Assembly (NCBI GenBank): GCA_963833885.1
Contig: CAWHZU010000003.1
Coordinates: forward strand, 124,001 to 188,000
Origin: JASHPR01 sp963833885
GTDB lineage: Bacteria > Actinomycetota > Actinomycetes > Streptosporangiales > Streptosporangiaceae
DNA length: 64,000 bases
Direction of reading: 5' to 3'
A model generated the notes under the pieces. It saw only the letters and a list, made by a program, of their open reading frames with translations. It had not been told where the DNA came from and did no database searches. Made by a program: the position numbers and the translations under genes. Positions 48,332 through 56,412 of this stretch are shown here, piece after piece (position 1 is the stretch's first letter; each line of letters begins with the position of its first letter).

Positions 48332-49552
48332 TCACGCTCTGCGCGCCCGGCCGGCGGCGAGATCCTGGACTTCGGCGGTGGGTACCTGCTGGAGCGGAAG
48401 CAAGATCCGGAACGTGCTTCCGCGGCCCTCGTCGCTGTCGACCGTGATCGTGCCGTGGTGAGCCGCAACGATGTTCTTGGCGATGGTCAGGCCGAGACCG
48501 GTGCCGGGAATCACCTGCTGGGTCGCAATCGCCGACCGGAAGAACCGGTCGAAGATCCGGTCCCGGTCGGCAGCGGGGATGCCGACACCGGTGTCCGCGA
48601 CCTCGAGCACGGCCTTCTCTCCATCGGTCCCGACCTTGACCTCGACCTTCCCGCCGTTCGGAGTGAACTTCACGGCGTTCGAGATCAGGTTGCCGAATAG
48701 CTGGGCGATGCGAGTCGCGTCTACGGGCAGGCGGGCTGTGCAGGCCGCCGAGAACACCAGGGCAATGTGCTTCCGCTCGGCCTCCGGGCGCATCTCCTCC
48801 ACCGCGGCCTCGGCGATCTCGGCGAGATCCGCGCTGCGGAGCTCGACGTGCATGGTTCCCGAATGCGTCTGGGACAGGAACAGCAGATCCTCGACCAGGC
48901 GCAGCAGGCGCTGCGAGTTCCGCTGGATGACCTCCGCGTACTGGTCGGCGTTGACCTCGCTGGTGCGCTCGTCCCTGAGCAGCTTCACGTACCCGATAAT
49001 CGACGTCAGCGGCGTCCGGAGCTCGTGCGAGACCAGGCCGATGAATTCGTCTTTCATCCCGTCAAGCTCGCGCAGCCGCTCGTTCTGCACGCTCAGCTGC
49101 TGAGCCTGGTCAAGCAGGGCCTGCTCGGCCCGGACCTGGGCCGTGACGTCACGCGAGATCCCGAACGTCCCGATGATTTCGCCGGAGTCATCACGAAGTG
49201 CCATCTTTGTCGACGAAACCCACGCATCCGGGCTGTGGCTGTAGGTCTCCAGCTCCACCTTGCCGACGAGCGGCTCACCGGTGCGGATGATTTCTTGCTC
49301 ATCCTCGAAGGCCGCCGAGGCATGCTGCTTGCTGAAGACGTCGAAGTCCGACTTCCCGACCAGTTCGTCTGCCCTGCGGCCCGGGGTGTACGCGGCGATC
49401 CAGCCCTCGCTGACCAGCAGGAACCGGCTCAGCCTGTCCTTGAAGTACACCCGCTCCTGGCTCGTGGACAGCAGGTTGCTCATGCAGGTGAGCTCGAGGC
49501 TACGCGGGTCGCCCTCCCGCGGTTCCTGCGGTTGCGGCCTGGCCGTGACCAT
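48332..49552 (-). CDS. PAS-domain sensor histidine kinase (orphan, cytosolic)
   Basis: 406-residue two-component sensor kinase. A PAS domain covers about residues 35-145 (FLLVSEGWIAAYTPGRRADELVGKSDFDVFS), then HisKA with the phospho-accepting His in SHELRTPLTSI (about 185) and HATPase with N-box NLISNAVKFTPNGG, G1 DTGVGIP and G2 GTGLGLTI (about 300-385). No membrane helix is predicted, so it senses an internal cue such as redox or a ligand bound in PAS. A response regulator gene is not adjacent. ATG 49552 follows a run of G. Confidence 0.92.
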   Translation of the reverse strand: MVTARPQPQEPREGDPRSLELTCMSNLLSTSQERVYFKDRLSRFLLVSEGWIAAYTPGRRADELVGKSDFDVFSKQHASAAFEDEQEIIRTGEPLVGKVELETYSHSPDAWVSSTKMALRDDSGEIIGTFGISRDVTAQVRAEQALLDQAQQLSVQNERLRELDGMKDEFIGLVSHELRTPLTSIIGYVKLLRDERTSEVNADQYAEVIQRNSQRLLRLVEDLLFLSQTHSGTMHVELRSADLAEIAEAAVEEMRPEAERKHIALVFSAACTARLPVDATRIAQLFGNLISNAVKFTPNGGKVEVKVGTDGEKAVLEVADTGVGIPAADRDRIFDRFFRSAIATQQVIPGTGLGLTIAKNIVAAHHGTITVDSDEGRGSTFRILLPLQQVPTAEVQDLAAGRARRA

Positions 49553-49854
49553 CGCAACCCCCCCTGGAGACTCGGCACGCGGCGGCCCGCTACCACCAGC
49601 GTCGCTGATCTCTCAGCGTGCGGTCATCCGGCCAGCCACTCGCCGGCAGGCAGTTATGGCCGGTACCGCAATCCGTATATTTTACGACGTTTCATGCCTC
49701 AAAGGATCTGGAAAGATCCAATAGTCTTCACGATATCTCCGCTGGCCATGCCCGCTAAACCAGCTTCAAATCAGGGCAAGATGACCTGAGGATTTGCCCG
49801 GAACAAGCAAGATGCCCTATTGGTCGCGGACGCCCGCAGAGGTACCTTCGGTCA
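49553..49854. other. Divergent control region, histidine kinase / molybdenum hydroxylase
   Basis: 302 bases with no gene. An AT-rich stretch near 49675-49695 (TATATTTTACG) is a likely promoter zone. A small hairpin GGATC-N6-GATCC lies at 49704-49719. TCAGG and CCTGA flank a 9-base gap near 49775. These are candidate sites for regulation of the hydroxylase genes, without further support. Confidence 0.4.
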
Positions 49855-52833
49855 GTGGGAACCAGGCACCGGATCGAGGTCGTCGTCAATGGCCGGCTCC
49901 GCGTGTGCGAGACGGCTGGCCGGACCAGCCTCGCCGACTTGCTCCGCGATGACCTGAGCCTTACCGGGACCCACCTCGGCTGCGAGCACGGGGTTTGCGG
50001 CTGCTGCACCATTCTGTTCGACGGGGAGCCGGTGCGGTCCTGCATCATTCTCGCCGCGCAGGCCGACGGGCACAGCGTCACCACTATCGAAGGGGTGGGC
50101 GAGGGATGGGCCGCGGGGGCGGGCGCGGCAGGGATGGGCGACCGAGGGGCGGCACCCGCGGGGGCGGGTGCTGAAGGGGCCGGCCGCGGAGCCGGGCTCA
50201 GCCCAGTCCAGGAAGCGTTCTGCCAGGCCCACGCCTTACAGTGCGGCTACTGCACGCCGGGCATGGTGCTTGCGGTGCACGCCCTGCTCGCGGCGAACCC
50301 CGCGCCGACCCGCGATGACATCGACGACGCCCTGGGCGGGAACATCTGCCGGTGCACCGGGTACGTGCAGATCCGCGAGGCCGTGGAGCTGGCCGCGCTG
50401 CAGTACTGCTCCTTAGCGGGACCCCCGATGCCGGCCAGTGACGCCCGCCCGCGCTGGGCTTCCCGGCCCACCCGGATCCGCGAGGACCGCCGGTTCGTGA
50501 CCGGGCGGGGCCGGTATGTCGCGGACATCACGCCGGCCGGCACCCTGCACGTCGGCCTGGTCACCAGCCCGTACGCGCACGCCCGGATCGTCTCCATCGA
50601 CCCGGCCGAGGCGCTGGAGCTCGACGGCGTTGCCTGCGTGCTGACCGGCGCCGAGCTCGCGAAGGTCACCGAGCCGCTGCGGCAATATCTCAACCTGCCG
50701 GCTGTCCAGTGGCGGCCGCTGGCGGTTGCGGAGGCTCGTTACGCGGGGGAGTGGGTCGCCGCCGTGGTGGCCTCGTCCCGGGCCGTGGCCGAGGACGCTG
50801 CCGAGCTGGTCAACGTCGACTACGAGCCGCTCGACGCCGTCCTCGACCCAGAAACGGCGCTCGGCGACGGTGCCCCGCTGGTGCACACCGCGCTCGGCAG
50901 CAACGTACTCGCCCACCGCGAGTTCAGCTGGGGCGACGTGGCCGGGGACTTCGCCAGGGCGGATTCGGTCAGCCGGGTCCGGGTCCGCTGGAACCGCAGC
51001 TCCACGGTCCCGCTGGAGACCTTCGGCGTGGTGGCCAGCTGGGACGACGACGCCCGCCTGCTGGATGTGTGGGCCTCGGTGCAGATGCCGCAGTTCCCCG
51101 AACAGCTCGCGCGGGCCCTGCGGCTGGCCGGCAACCAGGTGCGGGTCCATTTCGACGTCGACGTGGGCGGGAGCTACGGCGTCAAGCGGGGGATCAAGCA
51201 CGCCGTGCTGGCCGGGCACCTGTCCACGCTGCTGCACGCGCCGGTCAAGCTCATCGAGGACCGGGCCGAGAACATGCACGGCGGCGACTTCCACGGCCCG
51301 GACCGGATCTTCGACGTCGAGCTCGCCTGCACCGCCGACGGGGACTTCACCAGCATCAAGATCGCGGTCATCGACGACGAGGGAGCCTTTCCCGGGCGCT
51401 CGCCGCTGCAGCTCGCCAAGCCCATCGGCGCGATCGTGGGTCCCTACCGGATCGGCTCGGCTGCGTACACCGCGACCGCGGTCGCCACGAACAAGACCGG
51501 TCAGGTCGCGGTGCGCGGCTTCGGCCAGGCGCCGACCAACTACGCGATCGAATCCGCGGTGGACGCGGCGGCGCGCACCCTGGGCATGGACCGGCTGGCG
51601 ATCCGGCGGCGCAACTTCATCTGGCCGGACGAGTTCCCCTACCGGATCCCGAGCGGCACCGAGTACGACTCGGGCGACTACCCGGCCGTGCTGGACAAGC
51701 TCACCGGCATCGCCGGGACAACGGCCCAGCCGGGGCTCGCCGCGCTGGAGCAGCGCCGGGACGAGCTGCGCGAAGCAGGGAAACTGGCCGGGATCGGAGT
51801 GGCCACCTGCCTGGAACCGAGCGGCGGCAACGCGATCTTCGAGAACGTCATGAACCCCGCCAACGACAAGACCACGTTCCCCGAGGGCTGCCGGCTGCGG
51901 GTCGACGCGGACGGCGCGGTCACCGCGATCGTCTCGATCGCGTCGGCCGGGCAGGGCCACGAGACCATGGTGGCCACCCTGGTCGCCGAGGAACTCGGCC
52001 GCGACCCGGATTCGATCATGGTCGTCCGGGCCGACTCGCTGACCGGCATGCCGTCGCAGAGCCCGGTCGGCAGCCGGATGACGATCGTGCTCGGCGAGGC
52101 CATACGGGGCGCGGCGGCCGAGCTGAAACTCAAGCTGTGCCGTATCGGCGCGCACATCCTCGGCGTCGACGTTGATCAGGTCGGCTACCTCGACGGAGCC
52201 GTTGCTACCCGTTCCGGCAAGTCTTTGGGGTGGGCCGAGCTGGCCGATATCGCGCTGCGCAAGCAGCACCTGATGCCGCCGGGCGAGCAGCCGGGCCTCG
52301 AGGTGGTGCACGTCGCGCACACGCCGCGGTCCGGGAACCTGGCCGGGCCGGACGCCGTCGTGCAGATCTACCCGTGCTACTCGTTCGAGGCGCACCTCGT
52401 GCTCGCCGCCATCGACCCGGAGACCGGCGAGGTGGACCTCGACCGCTACTTCCTCGCGCACGACTGCGGCACCGTGATCAACCCGCCGAGCGTGCGCGGC
52501 ATGCTGTTCGGCGGAACCGCGCACGGCATCGGCGTGGCCCTGTACGAGCAGTTCGCGTTCTCCGAGGACGGCCAGCCGCTGACCCAGTCGTTCATGGACT
52601 ACCTGCTGCCCAGCATCCACGAGGTGCCGCAGATCACCGAGGCCGAGCACTGCACGCCGTCGCCGTTCACCACGCTCGGCCAGAAGGGGGCGGGGGAGGC
52701 CGGGTACATGGGCGCGCCGGCCGCGGTCGCCAGCGCGGTCAACGACGCGCTGGCCGCCAGCGGCGCCGGCCCGATCCTGTCCCTGCCGATCAGGCCCGCC
52801 GACGTGTGGCTCGCCCTCGGCGGATCGCCGTGA
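49855..52833 (+). CDS. Molybdenum hydroxylase, fused [2Fe-2S] and Mo-binding subunits
   Basis: 992-residue xanthine-oxidase-family hydroxylase. Residues 1-180 are the CoxS-like part: plant-type 2Fe-2S ligands in GCEHGVCGCCTILFDGEPVRSC and the second cluster in QCGYCTPGM and GGNICRCTGY. A Gly/Ala-rich insertion of about 30 residues lies between them (about 82-113). The rest is the molybdopterin subunit, with VAVRGFGQAPTNYAIE, GQGHET and the catalytic Glu in GQKGAGEAG near the C-terminus. It hydroxylates an N-heterocycle or aldehyde. A separate FAD subunit is encoded at 53815. The GTG at 49855 begins the fold. Confidence 0.9.
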   Translation: MGTRHRIEVVVNGRLRVCETAGRTSLADLLRDDLSLTGTHLGCEHGVCGCCTILFDGEPVRSCIILAAQADGHSVTTIEGVGEGWAAGAGAAGMGDRGAAPAGAGAEGAGRGAGLSPVQEAFCQAHALQCGYCTPGMVLAVHALLAANPAPTRDDIDDALGGNICRCTGYVQIREAVELAALQYCSLAGPPMPASDARPRWASRPTRIREDRRFVTGRGRYVADITPAGTLHVGLVTSPYAHARIVSIDPAEALELDGVACVLTGAELAKVTEPLRQYLNLPAVQWRPLAVAEARYAGEWVAAVVASSRAVAEDAAELVNVDYEPLDAVLDPETALGDGAPLVHTALGSNVLAHREFSWGDVAGDFARADSVSRVRVRWNRSSTVPLETFGVVASWDDDARLLDVWASVQMPQFPEQLARALRLAGNQVRVHFDVDVGGSYGVKRGIKHAVLAGHLSTLLHAPVKLIEDRAENMHGGDFHGPDRIFDVELACTADGDFTSIKIAVIDDEGAFPGRSPLQLAKPIGAIVGPYRIGSAAYTATAVATNKTGQVAVRGFGQAPTNYAIESAVDAAARTLGMDRLAIRRRNFIWPDEFPYRIPSGTEYDSGDYPAVLDKLTGIAGTTAQPGLAALEQRRDELREAGKLAGIGVATCLEPSGGNAIFENVMNPANDKTTFPEGCRLRVDADGAVTAIVSIASAGQGHETMVATLVAEELGRDPDSIMVVRADSLTGMPSQSPVGSRMTIVLGEAIRGAAAELKLKLCRIGAHILGVDVDQVGYLDGAVATRSGKSLGWAELADIALRKQHLMPPGEQPGLEVVHVAHTPRSGNLAGPDAVVQIYPCYSFEAHLVLAAIDPETGEVDLDRYFLAHDCGTVINPPSVRGMLFGGTAHGIGVALYEQFAFSEDGQPLTQSFMDYLLPSIHEVPQITEAEHCTPSPFTTLGQKGAGEAGYMGAPAAVASAVNDALAASGAGPILSLPIRPADVWLALGGSP

Positions 52834-53801
52834 CGCCGGACGCGGTTGACGTGCACGCCCACGCGGTCCCCGCCGGGCTGATCGGGGACCTGGCGGCGGG
52901 CCGGGTCCGGTTCCCGCACGTCGCGGTGGAGCGGCTCGGTCACGGTCACGCCCTGTCCTTCTGCGGTGGCCCGCCGACCCGGACGATCGCGGCCGGGCTC
53001 ACCGACGCCGGGCAGCGGGACGCCTGGCTGACGGGGCAGCGTATCGACCGCCAGGTGGTGGGCGGCTGGCTGGACATCTTCGGCTACGAGCTGCCACCGG
53101 ACGAGGGCGCGGACTGGGCGGTCGCGCTCACCGACGGCCTCGCAGCGCTCGCCGCGGCCGATCCCCGGCTGACACCGCTCGGCACGGTGCCGCTGCAGGA
53201 CCCCGACCGCGCCGCGGCCGCCGTCGCTGACATGACCGAACTGCCCGGCGTCATGATCGCCACCCGGGCGGGCGGCCGCGAGCTCGACGACCCGGCCCTC
53301 ACCCCGTTCTGGGAGGCGGCCGACGCGGCCGGGGCCGTCGTGTACCTGCACCCGGGGTTCGCCGGTGCCGCCCGCTACGCGGACTTCGGCCTGGTCAACG
53401 GGCTGGCCCGGGTCGAGGACAGCACGGTGACGCTGGCCAGGCTGCTGTACGCGGGCATCCCGGCCCGCTACCCCCGGACCCGGATCGTCGCCGCGCACGG
53501 CGGCGGGGCCCTGCCGTACGTCCTCGGCCGGCTGGTCCGCAACCACGTGATCAACCCGGCCGGCACGGCCGACCCGCTCGAGTCGTTCGCCGAGCTGTAC
53601 TTCGACAGCGTGGTGTTCGACCCGGCGGTGCTGGAGTTCCTGGTGGCCAAGGCCGGCCCGGACCGGGTGCTGCTCGGCTCCGACTACCCGTTCCCGATCG
53701 GCGACCTGGCACCGCGGGAGGTGGTCGAGCGCGCCGCGCTGCGTGACGGCGAGCGGGCCGGGATCATCGGCGGCAACGCGGCCCGCCTGCTGCGGAAGTG
53801 A
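52830..53801 (+). CDS. Metal-dependent amidohydrolase (ACMSD-like, amidohydrolase_2)
   Basis: 323-residue TIM-barrel hydrolase/decarboxylase. The metal site is shown by DVHAHAVP at the N-terminus, HPGFAG (about 172), AHGGG (about 222) and GSDYPFPIG (about 283), the order of the ACMSD/amidohydrolase_2 family. It may decarboxylate or open the ring of a hydroxylated heterocycle. GTG 52830 overlaps the molybdenum hydroxylase stop by 4 bases and it lies between the two hydroxylase subunits, so both act in one pathway. Confidence 0.88.
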   Translation: MTPDAVDVHAHAVPAGLIGDLAAGRVRFPHVAVERLGHGHALSFCGGPPTRTIAAGLTDAGQRDAWLTGQRIDRQVVGGWLDIFGYELPPDEGADWAVALTDGLAALAAADPRLTPLGTVPLQDPDRAAAAVADMTELPGVMIATRAGGRELDDPALTPFWEAADAAGAVVYLHPGFAGAARYADFGLVNGLARVEDSTVTLARLLYAGIPARYPRTRIVAAHGGGALPYVLGRLVRNHVINPAGTADPLESFAELYFDSVVFDPAVLEFLVAKAGPDRVLLGSDYPFPIGDLAPREVVERAALRDGERAGIIGGNAARLLRK

Positions 53802-53814
53802 TCGCGGAGCCGCG

Positions 53815-54729
53815 ATGAAGCCGGTCGATTTCAGCCTGCACCAGCCCGCCACCGTGGACGCGGCGGTGGCGCTGCTGGCCGTCCACGGCGACGACTCCAA
53901 GGTGCTCGCCGGAGGGCAGAGCCTGGTGCCGCTGCTGAACTTCCGGCTGGCCCGGCCGGATCACGTCATCGACATCGGGCGCGTGGCCGGGCTCGGCGAG
54001 CTGCGCCCGGGTCCCGGCGAGCTCGTGGTCGGGGCCATGGTCCGGCAGTCCGCGGCGGAGTCCTCGGCCGCCGTCGCGGCGCGCTGCCCACTGCTGGCCG
54101 CGGCGCTCCCGAACGTCGCGCATCCCCCGATCCGCGCCCGCGGCACGGTCGGCGGCAGCCTGGCGCACGCCGACCCGGCGGCCGAGTTGCCGGCGGTCGC
54201 GGCCGCGCTGGACGCCACGTTCGAGGCCGTGAGCGTTCGCGGCCGCCGGGAGATCGCGGCCAGCGACTTCTTCCGCACCTTCCTGACCACCGCGCTGGAA
54301 CCCGACGAGCTGCTCCTCTCGGTTCGCTTTCCGGCCGCCCCGCCGGGCACTGGGGCTGCGTTCCGCGAGGTCAGCCGCAGGCGCGGGGATTTCGCGATCG
54401 CCGGGGCCGCCGCCCAGGTGACGCTGTCAGACGGCGCGATCACCGATTGCCGTATCTGCCTGACCGGAGTCGCCGATATCCCGTTCCGCTGCCATGGGCC
54501 GGAACGGGTCCTCCTCGGAACCCGGGCGGACCCGGCCACCCTGGTCCGGGCCGCGGAGGCCGCGCTTGACATCCTGGATCCGCCCGGCGACCTGCACGCC
54601 ACGGCGCCTTACCGCAAGCACGTGGCCGGCGTGCTGCTGCGCCGGGCCGTGGCCGAGGCCTTCGGTCGTGCCGCAGCGTGGCGGGACGGGCAGGGAGGGT
54701 GGGGCGGGCGGGAAGGGTGGGGCGAATGA
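53815..54729 (+). CDS. FAD-binding subunit of molybdenum hydroxylase (CoxM-like)
   Basis: 304-residue FAD protein of the xanthine dehydrogenase/CO dehydrogenase medium subunit type. Flavin-contacting segments are AGGQSLVPLLNFRLARPDHVIDI near residue 30 and IRARGTVGGSLAHADPAAELP near 105. It passes electrons from the Fe-S clusters of the fused large subunit to NAD or another acceptor. The final 20 residues are Gly/Trp/Arg-rich and encoded by a run of G tracts. It follows the amidohydrolase by 13 bases and overlaps the BKACE ATG by 4 bases. Confidence 0.92.
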   Translation: MKPVDFSLHQPATVDAAVALLAVHGDDSKVLAGGQSLVPLLNFRLARPDHVIDIGRVAGLGELRPGPGELVVGAMVRQSAAESSAAVAARCPLLAAALPNVAHPPIRARGTVGGSLAHADPAAELPAVAAALDATFEAVSVRGRREIAASDFFRTFLTTALEPDELLLSVRFPAAPPGTGAAFREVSRRRGDFAIAGAAAQVTLSDGAITDCRICLTGVADIPFRCHGPERVLLGTRADPATLVRAAEAALDILDPPGDLHATAPYRKHVAGVLLRRAVAEAFGRAAAWRDGQGGWGGREGWGE

Positions 54730-55466
54730 CAGTGGGCGGGTTTCTGAAAGCGTGCCTCAACGGACCGCGGGAGCCGTCGGAGCATCCGGCGCTGCCGGTG
54801 ACGCCAGCCGAGATCGCGGCCGACGCAGCGGCGGCGGTGGCCGCGGGCGCCGACGCGCTGCACATCCATCCCAAGGACGCGGCCGGGCACGACACGCTCG
54901 AGCCGGACGCGGTGGCGGCGGTGCTCGAGGCCGTGCGGGCCGCCGTGCCCCGCGTGCCGGTGGGGCTCACCACCGCGGCCCCGGCCGCGCCGGGACCCGC
55001 GGAACGGATCGAACTCGTGCGCGGCTGGACCGTGCGGCCGGACTTCGCGTCGGTGAACTGGCACGAGCCGGGGTCGCCGGAACTCGCCGAGACGCTGCTC
55101 GGCATAGGCGTGGGCGTGGAGCCCGGCCTGTGGCACCCCAGGGCGGTGTCGGCCTGGCAACTTTGGCCGCGCCGCATCGACAACGTCCGGATACTGCTCG
55201 AGATCACCGAGGACCTGCCGCCGGACGAGGCCGTCGCCGCGGCCCGGCGCCTGGTGGCCTCTCTCGGCCGCGACACCGAGGGCATCCCGGTGCTGCTGCA
55301 CGGCGAGGGCACGTCGGCGTGGCCGGTGTTCGACGTGGCGGTCCGCGGGGGGCTGCAGGCCCGCATCGGCCTCGAGGACACCCTCGTGCTGCCCGACGGC
55401 TCGCCCGCCAGCGGCAACGCCGACCTGGTTACGGCGGCGCGGGTCCTGATCGACGGAAGTGGCTGA
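54726..55466 (+). CDS. BKACE-family beta-keto acid cleavage enzyme (DUF849)
   Basis: 246-residue TIM-barrel zinc enzyme of the BKACE family, which cleaves a beta-keto acid with acetyl-CoA. The metal-binding HIHPKD (about 44) and FASVNWHEPG are present, though some BKACE have HxH plus Glu at 230; here LHGEG is near residue 193. It is shorter than typical BKACE (about 270-310), so its substrate pocket may differ. The ATG overlaps the CoxM stop by 4 bases, placing it in the hydroxylase operon. It ends inside the convergent LysR gene, 38 bases overlapping. Confidence 0.82.
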   Translation: MTVGGFLKACLNGPREPSEHPALPVTPAEIAADAAAAVAAGADALHIHPKDAAGHDTLEPDAVAAVLEAVRAAVPRVPVGLTTAAPAAPGPAERIELVRGWTVRPDFASVNWHEPGSPELAETLLGIGVGVEPGLWHPRAVSAWQLWPRRIDNVRILLEITEDLPPDEAVAAARRLVASLGRDTEGIPVLLHGEGTSAWPVFDVAVRGGLQARIGLEDTLVLPDGSPASGNADLVTAARVLIDGSG

Positions 55467-56322
55467 CGGCGACGTCGCGGAACCCGCGTGCCGCCGCGGA
55501 CAGGTAGGCGTCGCGGCGCCACACGATGCTCAGTGTGCGCTGACATCCGGGAGCGTCGAGGTGCAGCCAGGCGACCGGGGGGTCGGGCACCTGGCGTCCC
55601 ATCCTGGGCAGCAGCCCGATGCCGACCCCGGCGCTGATCAGCCCGCGGATCGCGTAGGGTTCGTCGCCTTCGCAGGCGACGGCGGGCGGCTCGTGCCCGG
55701 ACTCTGCGAACAGCCGGTCGGCCAGGGTCCGCTGCCAGTAGCCGGGGCGGGTGGTCACGAACGGCTCACCGGCCAGGTCCCCGATCGTGACCCGGCCGCG
55801 CCCGGCCAGCCGGTGCCCTGGCGGGACGCAGAGCAGTACCTCCTCGCTGAACAGCTCGGCCGATTCGAGCGCGCCCGCGCGCATCGGCTGTGAGGCGAAG
55901 CAGAGGTCGACCTCCCCGGCCTGGAGCTGCGCGGACATGACCGCGGCGGGCGACTGGCAGAGCCGGAAGCTCACGCCGGGGTGCTCGGCGAGGAAGGCCG
56001 CAGTGAGGTCGGTGACCGTGCGCAGCGTCTCGGCCGCCACGGCCACGCTGCCATGCGCCAGCCCGGCGGCGTCGTGCAGTTCGCTGCGGGCCTGGTCGAG
56101 CTCGCCGAGCGCGACAGCGACCCGAGCCAGGAACGCGGCGCCGAACCGGTTCAGCGTCACCCGCCGGCCGCGCCGGTCGAACAGCGCGACGCCGAGTTCG
56201 GCCTCCAGGCGGGCGATCGACCGGCTGAGCGCGGGCTGCGCCACGCGGAGTTCCTCGGCCGCGCGGCTCACGTGCTCGTGGCGGGCGACGGCCTGGAAGT
56301 AGCGCAGCTGCAGCAGGTCCAC
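55429..56322 (-). CDS. LysR-family transcriptional regulator
   Basis: 297-residue regulator. The N-terminal helix-turn-helix (FQAVARHEHVSRAAEELRVAQPALSRSIARLEAELG) is a strong LysR match and the C-terminal effector domain (about 90-290) is complete, with VTIGDLAGEPFVTT and GLISAGVGIGLLPRMGR. It is divergent from the MFS carrier (90-base gap) and convergent with the hydroxylase operon, so it probably controls both by sensing the pathway substrate. Confidence 0.93.
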   Translation of the reverse strand: MDLLQLRYFQAVARHEHVSRAAEELRVAQPALSRSIARLEAELGVALFDRRGRRVTLNRFGAAFLARVAVALGELDQARSELHDAAGLAHGSVAVAAETLRTVTDLTAAFLAEHPGVSFRLCQSPAAVMSAQLQAGEVDLCFASQPMRAGALESAELFSEEVLLCVPPGHRLAGRGRVTIGDLAGEPFVTTRPGYWQRTLADRLFAESGHEPPAVACEGDEPYAIRGLISAGVGIGLLPRMGRQVPDPPVAWLHLDAPGCQRTLSIVWRRDAYLSAAARGFRDVAVSHFRRSGPAPP

Positions 56323-56412
56323 GGCGCTCCTGCCTTCTCATTCCTGTGAAGCATAAACATATCCAAAAATTGGTCTTGGACGGCATAAGCCTTCGTTCCT
56401 AGCGTGGTCTCC

